Positions 26,287 through 34,776 of a stretch of 51,244 bases of DNA are shown here, piece after piece; within the stretch, counting starts at the first letter, position 1; the number at the start of each line of letters is the position of its first letter. The translations under genes and the position numbers were made by a program. Below the pieces are notes generated by a model. It searched no databases. It was not told the origin of the DNA and saw only the letters and a list, made by a program, of their open reading frames with translations. The DNA comes from an uncultured Selenomonadales bacterium. GTDB lineage: Bacteria > Bacillota > Negativicutes > Selenomonadales > Selenomonadaceae. Location of the stretch: the NCBI GenBank assembly GCA_947304355.1, contig CAMZAX010000017.1, positions 1 to 51,244 of the forward strand, read 5' to 3'.

Positions 26287-27402
26287 ATGAAAAAATTTTT
26301 CGGGCTGATTGTCGCGTTGGCTGTGCTGTTTGGCGGCGCAACCGTCTTCGCCGCCGAACGACTTATCGAGGCGTCGGGCGAATACATTATGGACACGCGC
26401 CTTGACGAAACCTTTGCAAGCGCAACTGCACGCGCCCGCGAAGAGGCGAAACGCGCCGCCGTCGAGAAAGCCGGCACTTACGTCAAAACCTACGCCAAAA
26501 CGATTGACTTCGAGTTGGTCGAGGACGAGGTTGAAGCTGTCGCGGCAAGTCTTTTGAAAATCCAAAGCGAAACGAGCAAGACCGACAACGCCGGCGATAA
26601 CCTGCTTAAGTTCACCGTGACGATTAAAGCCTTGGTCAACGAATTGAGCGACGCGGACTTGAAATCGCTCCTTAACAACAGAAACGCTTTGCACGAGGCC
26701 GCCCGCAAATACAATGAGCTGCAACAGGAATACGACGCCTTGAAAACGCAAATGGACGAACTCCGCCGCAACTACGACACGGCTAACGAATCTCAACGCG
26801 CCGACATTAAAAAGCAGGTCGCCCGCAACAGCAAAAATTTTCTCGCGTTGGAGGCGACGGCTCGCGGCAATGAATTCTACTTCGCCAAAAACTACGCGCA
26901 GGCTCTCGCTGCCTACGACGAAGCCTTGACACTCAATCCCAACTGTGCCGAAGCCTGCAACAATCGCGGCATCATCAAATATGAGTCGGGGCAATTTGCC
27001 GAGGCGATAAGCAACTACACCATGGCGATAAAGTTGAAAGCCGATTTCGTCGACGCGCTGAACAATCGCGGCAACGCTTACGCCGCTTTGGGTCAATTCC
27101 AAAACGCCGCGCAGGACTTACAAGCCGCCGTCAAGCTCAACGACAACAACGCCGTCGGGCACAACAACTTGGGCAACGTCTACTACTCGCTGAGGAATTT
27201 CGACGCGGCGATTAAAGAATACACGCGCGCCATTCAGCTCAACCCTGCCTACGCCGAAGCCTATTACAATCGCGGCGCGGTCTACTACGGTCAAAAAAAT
27301 TATGCGGCGGCTCTGTCCGATATCAAGATGTCGATGAGTTTGAATCTCTCCGACAACGCGACGCAGGAACTTTACGGCAAGATTTTGCGCGTGTTCAGCT
27401 GA
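26287..27402 (+). CDS. Secreted TPR-repeat protein
   Basis: 371 aa, signal peptide MKKFFGLIVALAVLFGGATVFAA. Residues about 25-115 resemble the LPP20-like domain of the preceding protein (AREEAKRAAVEKAGTYVKTYAKTIDF). Residues about 135-180 are a coiled coil (EAARKYNELQQEYDALKTQMDELRRNY). Residues about 198-350 are four to five tetratricopeptide repeats (GNEFYFAKNYAQALAAYDEALTLNPN, NNRGIIKYESGQFAEAISNY, and so on), a protein-binding scaffold. With the upstream gene it likely forms an envelope module of unknown function. Ends before a terminator. Confidence 0.85.
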   Translation: MKKFFGLIVALAVLFGGATVFAAERLIEASGEYIMDTRLDETFASATARAREEAKRAAVEKAGTYVKTYAKTIDFELVEDEVEAVAASLLKIQSETSKTDNAGDNLLKFTVTIKALVNELSDADLKSLLNNRNALHEAARKYNELQQEYDALKTQMDELRRNYDTANESQRADIKKQVARNSKNFLALEATARGNEFYFAKNYAQALAAYDEALTLNPNCAEACNNRGIIKYESGQFAEAISNYTMAIKLKADFVDALNNRGNAYAALGQFQNAAQDLQAAVKLNDNNAVGHNNLGNVYYSLRNFDAAIKEYTRAIQLNPAYAEAYYNRGAVYYGQKNYAAALSDIKMSMSLNLSDNATQELYGKILRVFS

Positions 27403-27410
27403 CATGCAAC

Positions 27411-27453
27411 AAAAAACACGGCTCGCCTTCCAATCGGTCGGGTCGTGTTTTTA
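27411..27453 (+). terminator. Rho-independent terminator after TPR gene
   Basis: AAAAACACG pairs with CGTGTTTTT, continued by G-U-containing pairs in the inner stem; T-rich end overlaps the next -35. Confidence 0.75.
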
Positions 27454-27455
27454 TT

Positions 27456-27484
27456 TTGACTTAACGCGGCTTTTCGTGTACAAT
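27456..27484 (+). promoter_or_regulatory. Sigma-A promoter of the 27524-30471 gene group
   Basis: TTGACT (27456-27461), 17-nt spacer, TACAAT (27479-27484). Same arrangement of terminator running into the -35 as at glyQS. Confidence 0.8.
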
Positions 27485-27523
27485 GCCGTGATTGATTGAA
27501 CTATTACCGAGGAGTTGAAAATT

Positions 27524-28066
27524 TTGGTAACGATACTTGAGGGATTAATCATCGCGGTATTGGCAGTCGTGTTGGTCGTGTGGTTTTACTTGAAGCGGCG
27601 CGGGCAGGAAAAAGTTGTTCCGAAGCTCGAAAGCCGCACGCCGTTCAAAATCGAACGCCGCGACGAAAAATCCGTGACGCTCTCGACGACGATAGAATTC
27701 CGCAACGAGGGCACGCAATCGGCAATGATCGTCGACGCGATTTGCAAGCCGCAACTGCCCTTTGAACAGTATGACGGCATGGACGTGCGCGGCAAGGCAG
27801 AGCGCGAAGGCGTCCCGCGCGAAGACGACTACTTTGAGGCGTTGGTTATCGAACATCAACAAAGCGCAATGCTCGTCGCGAAAGTCACGTTGACGGCGCG
27901 CAAAGGTCTTTCGCTCGAAGAAGCCGTAGCGCATATGGTTGACTTCCCAATCGAATTCATTTACCGCGAAGTCGGGCGCACGCCCATGCATTGGTCGATT
28001 GCGCGCGTGATTTTGACTGCCGAAGAACTTGCCAAACTCGTCGGCGTCCGTCACATTGCAGATTAA
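27524..28066 (+). CDS. Membrane-anchored protein, unknown function
   Basis: 180 aa. TTG at 27524 has GAGGAG about 9 nt upstream; a TTG 9 nt earlier touches that site. One N-terminal membrane helix ([20 protein letters not shown]) followed by a soluble, beta-rich domain ([25 protein letters not shown]...). No motif recognised. Followed after 11 nt by the CofE-like gene. Confidence 0.75.
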   Translation: MVTILEGLIIAVLAVVLVVWFYLKRRGQEKVVPKLESRTPFKIERRDEKSVTLSTTIEFRNEGTQSAMIVDAICKPQLPFEQYDGMDVRGKAEREGVPREDDYFEALVIEHQQSAMLVAKVTLTARKGLSLEEAVAHMVDFPIEFIYREVGRTPMHWSIARVILTAEELAKLVGVRHIAD

Positions 28067-28077
28067 GGAGAACGCTT

Positions 28078-28740
28078 ATGAACGTTGAAATTATTCCGAT
28101 AACGACACGAATCCTGACGCCGAAAGATGATATTGTCGACGTGATTGAACGCTACACCCACGACATAATCGGCGCGGACGACGTGGTTACCGTCGCCGAA
28201 AGCGTCGTCGCGATAACGCAGGGCAATATCATTCGCCCGGACGAAATGCACATCAGCGACTTGGCGCGTCTTTGTTGCCGCTTCATTCCCGATTACGGCA
28301 GTCTTGCCACGCCGCACGGTATGCAGGCACTCATGGAAAAGGAGGGCGAGTGGCGCGTTGCGGGCGCATTGTTCGCGGGCTTTTTGGGCAAGGTTATCGG
28401 CGTGCGCGGGCTGTTCTACAAATGGGGCGGGCGTCAAGCGGCGTTGATTGACGACGTGACGGGCACCATGCCGCCGTTCGACAAATGCGTTGTCTACGGT
28501 CCGGAAAATCCCGAACAAGTTGTCGCCGCGCTCAAGTCTCGGCTGAATTGCTTCGGCGCGATGATTGCCGATGTCAACGACTTGAAACGCTCGCGAATCG
28601 TCGGCGCGACGCCCGGCATGAACGCTCAACTTGCCTCCGATTTGCTTATCGACAATCCCTTTGGCAACGCCTCGCAGAAACGCCCAATTTGCCTGCTGAA
28701 AAACTTCCGCCAATACCAGGAGGCGCAAGGAGGTACCTAA
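28078..28740 (+). CDS. CofE-like (F420-0:gamma-glutamyl ligase family) protein
   Basis: 220 aa, ATG with AAGGAG 8 nt upstream. Begins [20 protein letters not shown] and has [29 protein letters not shown] and [21 protein letters not shown], which fit the FbiB/CofE gamma-glutamyl ligase fold. F420 synthesis is not expected in this kind of organism and no other F420 gene is present, so the real substrate is probably different. Downstream the coiled-coil gene starts 1 nt after the stop. Confidence 0.75.
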   Translation: MNVEIIPITTRILTPKDDIVDVIERYTHDIIGADDVVTVAESVVAITQGNIIRPDEMHISDLARLCCRFIPDYGSLATPHGMQALMEKEGEWRVAGALFAGFLGKVIGVRGLFYKWGGRQAALIDDVTGTMPPFDKCVVYGPENPEQVVAALKSRLNCFGAMIADVNDLKRSRIVGATPGMNAQLASDLLIDNPFGNASQKRPICLLKNFRQYQEAQGGT

Positions 28741-28741
28741 C

Positions 28742-29017
28742 ATGCCGGAAACTCAACTCAAGGATTTCCGCGACGAATTCCTTGATTCGCGCAAGGAACT
28801 CGCAGCACGCATGGACAGAATTGAACAACGTCAAGACAAACTCGAAACCAAGCTTGAAACCGTGCGTCAAGAATTCAACGACCGCATGGACAAGCTCGAC
28901 GCGAAAATTGACAAGCTCGCGGAAAAGATGGACTCGTCGAACAAACACGGCAACATAATGACGGCATCGGCAATAAGTATCGCCGTCGGTGTGTTGTACG
29001 CGCTTTTCTTTAAATGA
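28742..29017 (+). CDS. Small coiled-coil protein with C-terminal membrane helix
   Basis: 91 aa, ATG with AAGGAGG upstream. Residues 5-66 form heptad-like coiled coil (FRDEFLDSRKELAARMDRIEQRQ..., ending DKLAEKMDSS). Residues 72-90 are a single membrane helix (IMTASAISIAVGVLYALFF). Topology resembles haemolysin XhlA-type or other tail-anchored small proteins. Function unknown. Confidence 0.75.
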   Translation: MPETQLKDFRDEFLDSRKELAARMDRIEQRQDKLETKLETVRQEFNDRMDKLDAKIDKLAEKMDSSNKHGNIMTASAISIAVGVLYALFFK

Positions 29018-29046
29018 ATTCTTGCCGGTTCAAAGGAGCATCGACC

Positions 29047-30471
29047 ATGAAAAAATTTTTATTCGTGCTGTTGCTGTCGACGCTGTTTATCGGCGGCACG
29101 GTCTCGGCGGTACCGATTCCCCTGCGCGGCGTCGTCGAAGGTTTTTACGGCACGCCCTGGACGTTTGAAGACCGCGCGGACATTATCGACTTCTGCCGAC
29201 AAAATAATCTGAACTCCTACGTTTACGCGCCCAAAGACGACCCGTATCACCGCAACAAGTGGCGTGAACCCTATCCCGCCGACAAGCTCGCCGAACTCAA
29301 GCGGCTGGTTGCCGTGGCGCGGGAAAACAACGTGCGCTTTATCTTCGCCGTGTCGCCGGGGCTCGACCTCAACTACAAGGGCAGCAAGGGCGACGAAGAT
29401 TTTCGCAAGCTGATTCGCAAGCTCGACACGATGTATAAAGTTGGCGTGCGCGACTTCGCGATTTTCTTCGACGACCTCAAAGACGACGAGGGCAGGCATC
29501 ACGAGAACGGCAAGCTGCAAGCCGAATTCCTCAACCGCGTGCAAAAAAATCTGCGCGAACGTTACAAGGACGTTGCGCCGCTGATTATTGTGCCGACCGA
29601 ATATTATTACGAAGACATGGTTACCGGCAACAAAGTCAAGCCGTACACTCGCGATTTGGCGGAGAATCTCGACTCGCGAATCGTCGTGCTGTACACGGGG
29701 CGCGGCGTCGTCTGCGACGGCATAACCGATTCCGAACTCGCCGAAGTCAATAAAATTTTCGGACGCGAAGTCGGCATTTGGTGGAACTACCCCGTCAACG
29801 ACTACTCGTTGACGCCCGACGGCAACCGCAACGTCAAGCTGGCTCTCGGCGCGATTGAAAAGCTCCCGTCTGCGAAAATGACCGCGATTTTCTTCAACCC
29901 GATGGAGCAAGTTCAGCTGTCGAAGATCGCCTTGGCGACGGGCGCGATTTACGCCAACAACCCCGCCGTTTACGACGACGCGCGGGCGTGGGATAAAGTG
30001 CTCGACGAAATGTTCGGCTCGCTCGCGCCGCAAATGAAAATCTTCGCCTCGCACTCGCGGCACATGGAAAATTCTTGGGCAAAGGTCGGCGCACCCGACG
30101 CAATCGAATTCTCGACGGCGGCCGCCAATCTGCTCAACGACATGGACAAAAAAACTTTCGTCGACTTCATGCCGCTTGAAAATCAAATCCGCTCGACGGA
30201 ACGCGCCGTCAACGTCTTGATTAAGCGTCTGCCGAAAAAATATTTGGACGAGTGTTGGCCGCAACTCGAACAGCTTAGGCGGATAATGCAAGCCGATCAA
30301 GTCGCGCTCGACTCGCTGAAGTCCGGGGAACTCGACCCGCGCTTGAAGGTCTTGCGCGAAGAAATCACCGCCAATGAAAAAGTTGCCGTCATATCGGAGA
30401 CGGCGGGACGCAAATTTATCGACGACGTGCTGAAATATTTCGACGCGCAGAACGACGGTAAGCGCAAATAA
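29047..30471 (+). CDS. Secreted GH84-family N-acetylglucosaminidase
   Basis: 474 aa. ATG at 29047 with AAAGGAG 7 nt upstream. Signal peptide MKKFLFVLLLSTLFIGGTVSA. RGVVEGFYGTPWTFEDR (27-43) and NNLNSYVYAPKDDPYHRNKWREPYP are hallmarks of GH84 (bacterial O-GlcNAcase / hyaluronidase NagJ-like). The paired catalytic aspartates are Asp142-Asp143 in FAIFFDDLKDD. The C-terminal ~130 residues are helical. Predicted to remove beta-linked GlcNAc outside the cytoplasm, e.g. from host glycoproteins or peptidoglycan-derived material; the true substrate is unknown. Confidence 0.92.
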   Translation: MKKFLFVLLLSTLFIGGTVSAVPIPLRGVVEGFYGTPWTFEDRADIIDFCRQNNLNSYVYAPKDDPYHRNKWREPYPADKLAELKRLVAVARENNVRFIFAVSPGLDLNYKGSKGDEDFRKLIRKLDTMYKVGVRDFAIFFDDLKDDEGRHHENGKLQAEFLNRVQKNLRERYKDVAPLIIVPTEYYYEDMVTGNKVKPYTRDLAENLDSRIVVLYTGRGVVCDGITDSELAEVNKIFGREVGIWWNYPVNDYSLTPDGNRNVKLALGAIEKLPSAKMTAIFFNPMEQVQLSKIALATGAIYANNPAVYDDARAWDKVLDEMFGSLAPQMKIFASHSRHMENSWAKVGAPDAIEFSTAAANLLNDMDKKTFVDFMPLENQIRSTERAVNVLIKRLPKKYLDECWPQLEQLRRIMQADQVALDSLKSGELDPRLKVLREEITANEKVAVISETAGRKFIDDVLKYFDAQNDGKRK

Positions 30472-30477
30472 AATAAA

Positions 30478-30519
30478 AACGGGCATTGCCTCCAAAGAGG
30501 TTGCCCGAATTTTTTTTGC
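30478..30519. terminator. Bidirectional terminator
   Basis: CGGGCA/TGCCCG outer stem plus inner CCTC/GAGG, followed by T8 on the plus strand and TTTTTATTTTA on the minus strand; serves GH84 (+) and the LUD gene (-). Confidence 0.85.
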
Positions 30520-30540
30520 GTGAAAATTTTTCTGTTCAAG

Positions 30541-31146
30541 TCAGAATCCCAACTCCTCGTGAATCAAAATAATCTCGAAGTCGCCGTGGAGCGGTGCGCC
30601 CCACAAAATCGACAGCGCACGACAAATCCTGCCAGGGTTTTCGCAATCGTAACACTTATCCGCCTTAATCGCGCAGGGCGTCTTTGCCTTGACGCGTTGG
30701 GCATTTTTCGGCGCGGCGATGTTTCGCGCTCGGTTCAACGCGGCGGCGCAATCGGCAGCGATTTTGTTTTCGCCGACGACGAAATAAACCGTCTCGTGCC
30801 CGAAGAGTATCGACGAAATGCGGTTGCCGAAGCCGTCGATGTTGACGACTTCGCCGGTCTCTGCCAGCCCGTTCACCGACGACAGGTAAATCTGCGCGGC
30901 AGCGGCTTTGGCACTGACCTCGGCGCGTGTCATGCCGCCGGGCAAGCGATTGTGATAAAAAACGTCGTTGTGCAACGCGAGCCTGTCGTAAAGCCCCATC
31001 TGTTCCAACGTGACGGAGCCGCCGAAGCCGACGGTCTTGCCGCGAATTTTTTCGTCCAGATAATCCGCCGCGTCGTCCGCCGTGTCGAAACAAATGACGC
31101 CGTAGCCGAGCGATTCGAGTTTCGCTTTGAGTTTCGTGAAGTCCAT
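30541..31146 (-). CDS. LUD-domain protein (LutC/YkgG-like)
   Basis: 201 aa, ATG at 31146 with AAGGAGG 8 nt upstream. KLESLGYGVICFDTADDAADYL, KTVGFGGSVTLEQMGLYDRL and EVVNIDGFGNRISSILFGHETVYFVVGENK fit the LUD superfamily (PF02589), which includes lactate-utilisation LutC. A stand-alone member with C-terminal Cys residues (KADKCYDCENPGRIC) that could hold a metal or cluster. Follows fliJ in the same direction after a heptamer tract, but belongs to a different function. Confidence 0.83.
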   Translation of the reverse strand: MDFTKLKAKLESLGYGVICFDTADDAADYLDEKIRGKTVGFGGSVTLEQMGLYDRLALHNDVFYHNRLPGGMTRAEVSAKAAAAQIYLSSVNGLAETGEVVNIDGFGNRISSILFGHETVYFVVGENKIAADCAAALNRARNIAAPKNAQRVKAKTPCAIKADKCYDCENPGRICRALSILWGAPLHGDFEIILIHEELGF

Positions 31147-31213
31147 GCAAATACCTCCTTTCCAACGTAGATTGTCGAAAATATTAGCACGTTTCGCCGC
31201 AAATGTCCAATTT

Positions 31214-31250
31214 AAGGGAAAAGGGAAAAGGGACAAGGGGTTAGGGGTGG
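31214..31250. repeat. Heptamer tract (AAGGGAA/AAGGGAC) at fliJ 3' end
   Basis: About five units; supplies the fliJ stop codon (31241-31243). Confidence 0.8.
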
Positions 31251-31690
31251 CGCATGGAAAGTTGCAAGCCGATTTCGTCAAGCAACTTCTGTTCCTCGGC
31301 AAGCAATTCCGCGTTGTACTCGTTGCGCCGCTTCTCCTTGAGCTGTTCGATGCTTTTCAGGTACGTCATGATTTGCATAAGAATTTTCAGCTTCTGCTGT
31401 TTGTCCTGCGTCGCTTTGAGGATAACGTCTTGCTGGCGTTCGATTTGATTGCGTTTCCAGTTGAAAAAGCTGTTGTACGTCATGATGACTCCGACCTTGA
31501 CGGTTTTGCCCTCGGCGGTGAGTTCGGCGAATTCTTCTTGCCCTTCCTGCAGTTCGCGAATCAATTCCTGCAACTTGGCGCGACAAGCCTCCAGATAGCG
31601 CGACGCCTCGGCAAATTTCAATTCGGCGTCGTCTTTCTTGCGGCGCGTGACCTTCAACAGCGTTTCAAGTTGGAACTTAAATTTTTTCAT
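31241..31690 (-). CDS. fliJ: Flagellar export chaperone FliJ
   Basis: 149 aa, starting MKKFKFQLETLLKVTRRKKDDAE, the usual FliJ start, followed by long coiled coil throughout. FliJ escorts and links the ATPase FliI to the export gate of the flagellar type III secretion system. Begins 1 nt after fliI. Its final codons (RHP-stop) fall in a heptamer tract. Confidence 0.88.
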   Translation of the reverse strand: MKKFKFQLETLLKVTRRKKDDAELKFAEASRYLEACRAKLQELIRELQEGQEEFAELTAEGKTVKVGVIMTYNSFFNWKRNQIERQQDVILKATQDKQQKLKILMQIMTYLKSIEQLKEKRRNEYNAELLAEEQKLLDEIGLQLSMRHP

Positions 31691-31691
31691 G

Positions 31692-33017
31692 TCACTTGCC
31701 CGCGATTCTCATAAGCTTCTGCTTGGTGGCGTTGTAGGTGTCGACCTCGTAAATCCCTTGGCAAAGGAATTCGTTAATGGCGTCAATCTTGCCAATCGCC
31801 TCGTCGATTCGCTTGCTTGAGCCCTTAACGTACGCGCCGATATGAATCAAGTCTTCGGCGTCCCTGTAAACCGCCATAAGAGCCCGCATACGTTGCGCGG
31901 CTTGAAGGTGTTCGGGCGAAACGACTTCGTTCATGACGCGGCTGACGCTGCCCAAAATATCAATGGCGGGATAATGATTCTGCGCGGCGATTGAGCGGCT
32001 CAAGACGATGTGCCCGTCGAGGATTGAGCGCACGGCGTCCGCAATGGGTTCGTTCATGTCGTCGCCGTCGACAAGCACAGTGTAAATCCCCGTGATTGAG
32101 CCGGTATCGGACGTACCCGCGCGTTCCAAAAGTTTCGGCAACAGCGCAAAGACTGACGGCGTGTAACCGCGCGTGGCGGGCGGTTCGCCGATTGTCAAGC
32201 CGACTTCGCGTTGAGCCATTGCAAAGCGCGTGACGGAATCCATCATCAAGATAACCTTGTGCCCTTGGTCGCGAAAATATTCGGCAATGGCGGTTGCAGT
32301 CATCGCGCCTTTGATTCGGACAAGCGCGGGCTGGTCACTCGTTGCGACGACGACGACAGAACGTTTCAAACCCGCCTCGCCCAAGTCGCGTTCGATAAAG
32401 TCACGCACTTCGCGACCGCGTTCGCCGACTAAACCGATAACGCTGATGTCCGCCTCGGTGTTGCGCGCAATCATTGACAGCAACGTTGACTTGCCGACGC
32501 CCGAACCCGCCATAATGCCGATACGTTGTCCGTCGCCCATTGTTATCAGCCCGTCGACTGCGCGAACGCCGACGTAAAGATTTTGCGTGATTCGCGGGCG
32601 GGTCAAAGGGTGCGGCGGCGGTGCTTGCAAGGGATAATATTTCGTCGACAGAATCGGTCCTTTGCCGTCCATGGGGTTGCCGAGCCCGTCAAGCACGCGC
32701 CCCAACAGTTCCTCACCGACACGGACTTGCAACGTCTTCTGCGCGGCGACGACTTCGCAACCGGGGCCGACGCCTTGCATTTCGCCAATCGGCATGAGCA
32801 TTGCCGAGCCTTCGCGGAAGCCGACGACTTCGGCGGGAATGGGCGGCACGTTCTGGAATTTCGACGTAATATAACACAGCTCGCCGACGCTGACCGACGG
32901 ACCTTGCGTTTCGATAACAAGCCCGACGACTTGCGTCACTTTGCCCGTCAACTTAATCGTATTGCATTCGTCAATGGCGTTGCGGAGTTTCTGCAGGTTA
33001 ATATTGTTTTTAATCAT
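31692..33017 (-). CDS. fliI: Flagellar type III export ATPase FliI
   Basis: 441 aa. F1-beta-like ATPase that energises export of flagellar subunits. Walker A GSGVGKST (about 169-176), GLVGERGREVRDF, Walker B-containing VILMMDSVTRFAMAQREVGL and GEPPATRGYTPSVFALLP are characteristic. ATG at 33017 with GGAGGT 9 nt upstream, and the first 8 nt overlap the 3' end of the toxin gene. Confidence 0.97.
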   Translation of the reverse strand: MIKNNINLQKLRNAIDECNTIKLTGKVTQVVGLVIETQGPSVSVGELCYITSKFQNVPPIPAEVVGFREGSAMLMPIGEMQGVGPGCEVVAAQKTLQVRVGEELLGRVLDGLGNPMDGKGPILSTKYYPLQAPPPHPLTRPRITQNLYVGVRAVDGLITMGDGQRIGIMAGSGVGKSTLLSMIARNTEADISVIGLVGERGREVRDFIERDLGEAGLKRSVVVVATSDQPALVRIKGAMTATAIAEYFRDQGHKVILMMDSVTRFAMAQREVGLTIGEPPATRGYTPSVFALLPKLLERAGTSDTGSITGIYTVLVDGDDMNEPIADAVRSILDGHIVLSRSIAAQNHYPAIDILGSVSRVMNEVVSPEHLQAAQRMRALMAVYRDAEDLIHIGAYVKGSSKRIDEAIGKIDAINEFLCQGIYEVDTYNATKQKLMRIAGK

Positions 33018-33426
33018 GCGACCTCCAGTCGACGAAGTTCAGCCCTTCGACGCGGCTCAAGTGGCGGACGTTCGCCGTGACGAGCGTGCAACCGTTGACC
33101 ATTGCAATCGCGGCAATATAAATGTCGTTGTCCTCGATAAGCTGTCCGTTGCGGAGCTGAAGATAAATTTCAATGGCTTTTTCGATTGTCGTCAAATCAT
33201 CTTGGTCAAGGTAGAGATGTTTTGCATTGGAATAAAATTCATCGAAGTCCTTGAGCATTCGAGTTTTGCCCGCCGCTTTCAAGCCGCGAACAACTTCGTA
33301 GTAAACGATTGACGGGATAAAAATATTATCGTCGTTATCAAGAGCCGCGTTCAAATTACGCATTACGTCGGGGTGCTTGCGCAGGATGTCGCTTACGACG
33401 TTTGAATCCAAACAATAATTAGCCAT
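33010..33426 (-). CDS. PIN-domain toxin (VapC-like)
   Basis: 138 aa. PIN-domain RNase: acidic residues Asp7 (YCLDSNVVSDILR), Glu44 (YYEVVRG), and the later LIEDNDIYIAAIAM and VTANVRHL fit VapC, whose targets are often tRNA or rRNA. Start ATG 33426 with AAGGCGG upstream; overlaps the upstream antitoxin-like gene by 8 nt and fliI by 8 nt. The open frame extends further upstream but lacks a site. Part of a toxin-antitoxin pair lodged in the flagellar operon. Confidence 0.88.
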   Translation of the reverse strand: MANYCLDSNVVSDILRKHPDVMRNLNAALDNDDNIFIPSIVYYEVVRGLKAAGKTRMLKDFDEFYSNAKHLYLDQDDLTTIEKAIEIYLQLRNGQLIEDNDIYIAAIAMVNGCTLVTANVRHLSRVEGLNFVDWRSHD

Positions 33427-33655
33427 AAAGAGCCGCCTTTCTTGCCATTTCAGCCTCCATGTATTTGCCGAGAGCTTCTTTTTCGTCATCGTTAAGCAAA
33501 TTTGCGAGCCCCATGAAAACTTCGCGTTGAGTCATTGTTTTTTTCGGCGGCTGAGGATTGCTGTTGTGATTGATAGTTGCAACTTCGGCGCGCAGGGCGT
33601 CAATGTCGGCTTGCATTTTGGTCAGCATGGACAAAATTTTTTCTTCGTTCGACAC
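33419..33655 (-). CDS. Antitoxin-like small protein upstream of vapC-like toxin
   Basis: 78 aa, GTG at 33655 with GGAGGTGAT upstream. N-terminal coiled coil (SNEEKILSMLTKMQADIDALRAEV), then basic linker PPKKTMTQREVFMGLANLL and a helical end. No AbrB/MazE/VapB motif recognised by eye; the antitoxin role is inferred from position, size and 8-nt overlap with the toxin. Confidence 0.7.
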   Translation of the reverse strand: MSNEEKILSMLTKMQADIDALRAEVATINHNSNPQPPKKTMTQREVFMGLANLLNDDEKEALGKYMEAEMARKAALYG

Positions 33656-33668
33656 GGTTAATCACCTC

Positions 33669-34679
33669 CTATCCGTTGAGTACGCTTTCAATGGCGGACT
33701 TCATAAGGTCAAGCTGCGTGGAAAGGCGGGCGTCGACACCGCCGTTGGGCGTCTCGATAACGCAATCGCCGGGCTTTAATGCCTCGTCGGAAATGACTTC
33801 GATAATGGCGGTGCCGTCGGTCAGCATGGATTGGAATTCGCCGCGCGCCATCAAAACCAGATCGTAGCTGTCGGGTTCGACGTGCACTTTGATTTCCTTT
33901 TGGTCGCGCACATGACGAATTGCCTCGCGCACGACGGGCAAGACAACTTGCGGTACGTCAATGAAATGTTGCGGCAGAATCTTATCAATCGCGCGCATGA
34001 CGACTTTGACGACATCATCTTCCGCGCGAATGAAATACTCGGACGTTTGCTCCTTGGCGTCCTGAATGGTCTTTTGCGCCTTGGCGTTGGCTTGGCGAAC
34101 GGTGTCGGCAAGGTCGCGTTCGATTTTGGCTGTGCCGTCCTTAATGCCGTCCGCAGTGCCGTCGGCGTAGCCCGCGTCGTAACCTTCCTTGCGCGTGGTT
34201 TTGAGCAATTCTTCAGCCTCGTGTTGCGTGTCGGCGATGAGTTTTTCCGATTCGGCTTGGGCGTCGGCGACAAGTTGTTCGGCTTGAGCTTTTGCGTCGG
34301 CGATAAGTTTATCGGCTTCGGCTTTTGCGTCGGCGACGTGCTGTTCGGCTTGGCTGTGAAGTTCCTCGGCCTGCGTGTGAAGTTCCTCCGCCAACTTGCG
34401 CAACTCGTCGGCTTTGGCTTTCGACTCCTCGGCTTCGCGAAGGGTTTCGGTCGTCAGTTCGGATTTGCGTTCGATTTCCTCTATCTCGGCGTAGATTTTG
34501 TCCAGCGTCTCTTGGTCAATGCCGCGCACGGGTTCCGGTTCCGATTCGGGTTCGTCGACGGGTTCTTCGGGTTCGTCGACGACTTCCTTGGGCGGCGGTT
34601 CTTCGACGGGCGGCTTGGGTCTTGCGCCGATTATCACGGGCTCGCCGACCGTCATGTAACGAACTATCGGTCTTTGCAA
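33669..34679 (-). CDS. fliH: Flagellar assembly protein FliH
   Basis: 336 aa, TTG at 34679 with GGAGGTGA 7 nt upstream. Regulates FliI ATPase and docks it to the export apparatus. The N-terminal third is a Pro/Glu-rich segment (KPPVEEPPPKEVVDEPEEPVDE) and a long Ala/Glu-rich coiled coil (ADKLIADAKAQAEQLVADAQ), longer than in textbook FliH. The C-terminal domain (from about residue 230: VVKVVMRAIDKILPQHFID..., GGVDARLSTQLDLMKSAIESVL) is the conserved E-set-like part. Confidence 0.9.
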   Translation of the reverse strand: MQRPIVRYMTVGEPVIIGARPKPPVEEPPPKEVVDEPEEPVDEPESEPEPVRGIDQETLDKIYAEIEEIERKSELTTETLREAEESKAKADELRKLAEELHTQAEELHSQAEQHVADAKAEADKLIADAKAQAEQLVADAQAESEKLIADTQHEAEELLKTTRKEGYDAGYADGTADGIKDGTAKIERDLADTVRQANAKAQKTIQDAKEQTSEYFIRAEDDVVKVVMRAIDKILPQHFIDVPQVVLPVVREAIRHVRDQKEIKVHVEPDSYDLVLMARGEFQSMLTDGTAIIEVISDEALKPGDCVIETPNGGVDARLSTQLDLMKSAIESVLNG

Positions 34680-34698
34680 GTAACGTCACCTCCAAAAA

Positions 34699-34776
34699 GC
34701 AATGCGTAATTAGAAATACGCAATGCGCAATTAAATGCGTCAACCATTGCGCATTACGCATTGCGCATTTCGCATT
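34699..34776. repeat. Palindromic heptamer element (ATTACGC/GCGTAAT family)
   Basis: Left arm 34699-34732, right arm 34746-34776, units such as ATTGCGC and ATTACGC. Lies between fliG and fliH; the fliG stop (34775-34777) is in its edge. Confidence 0.85.

Noticed and set aside
31147-31302. Longer start for the LUD gene
   Set aside because: Runs through repeat sequence and the end of fliJ without a ribosome site; the ATG at 31146 has AAGGAGG.
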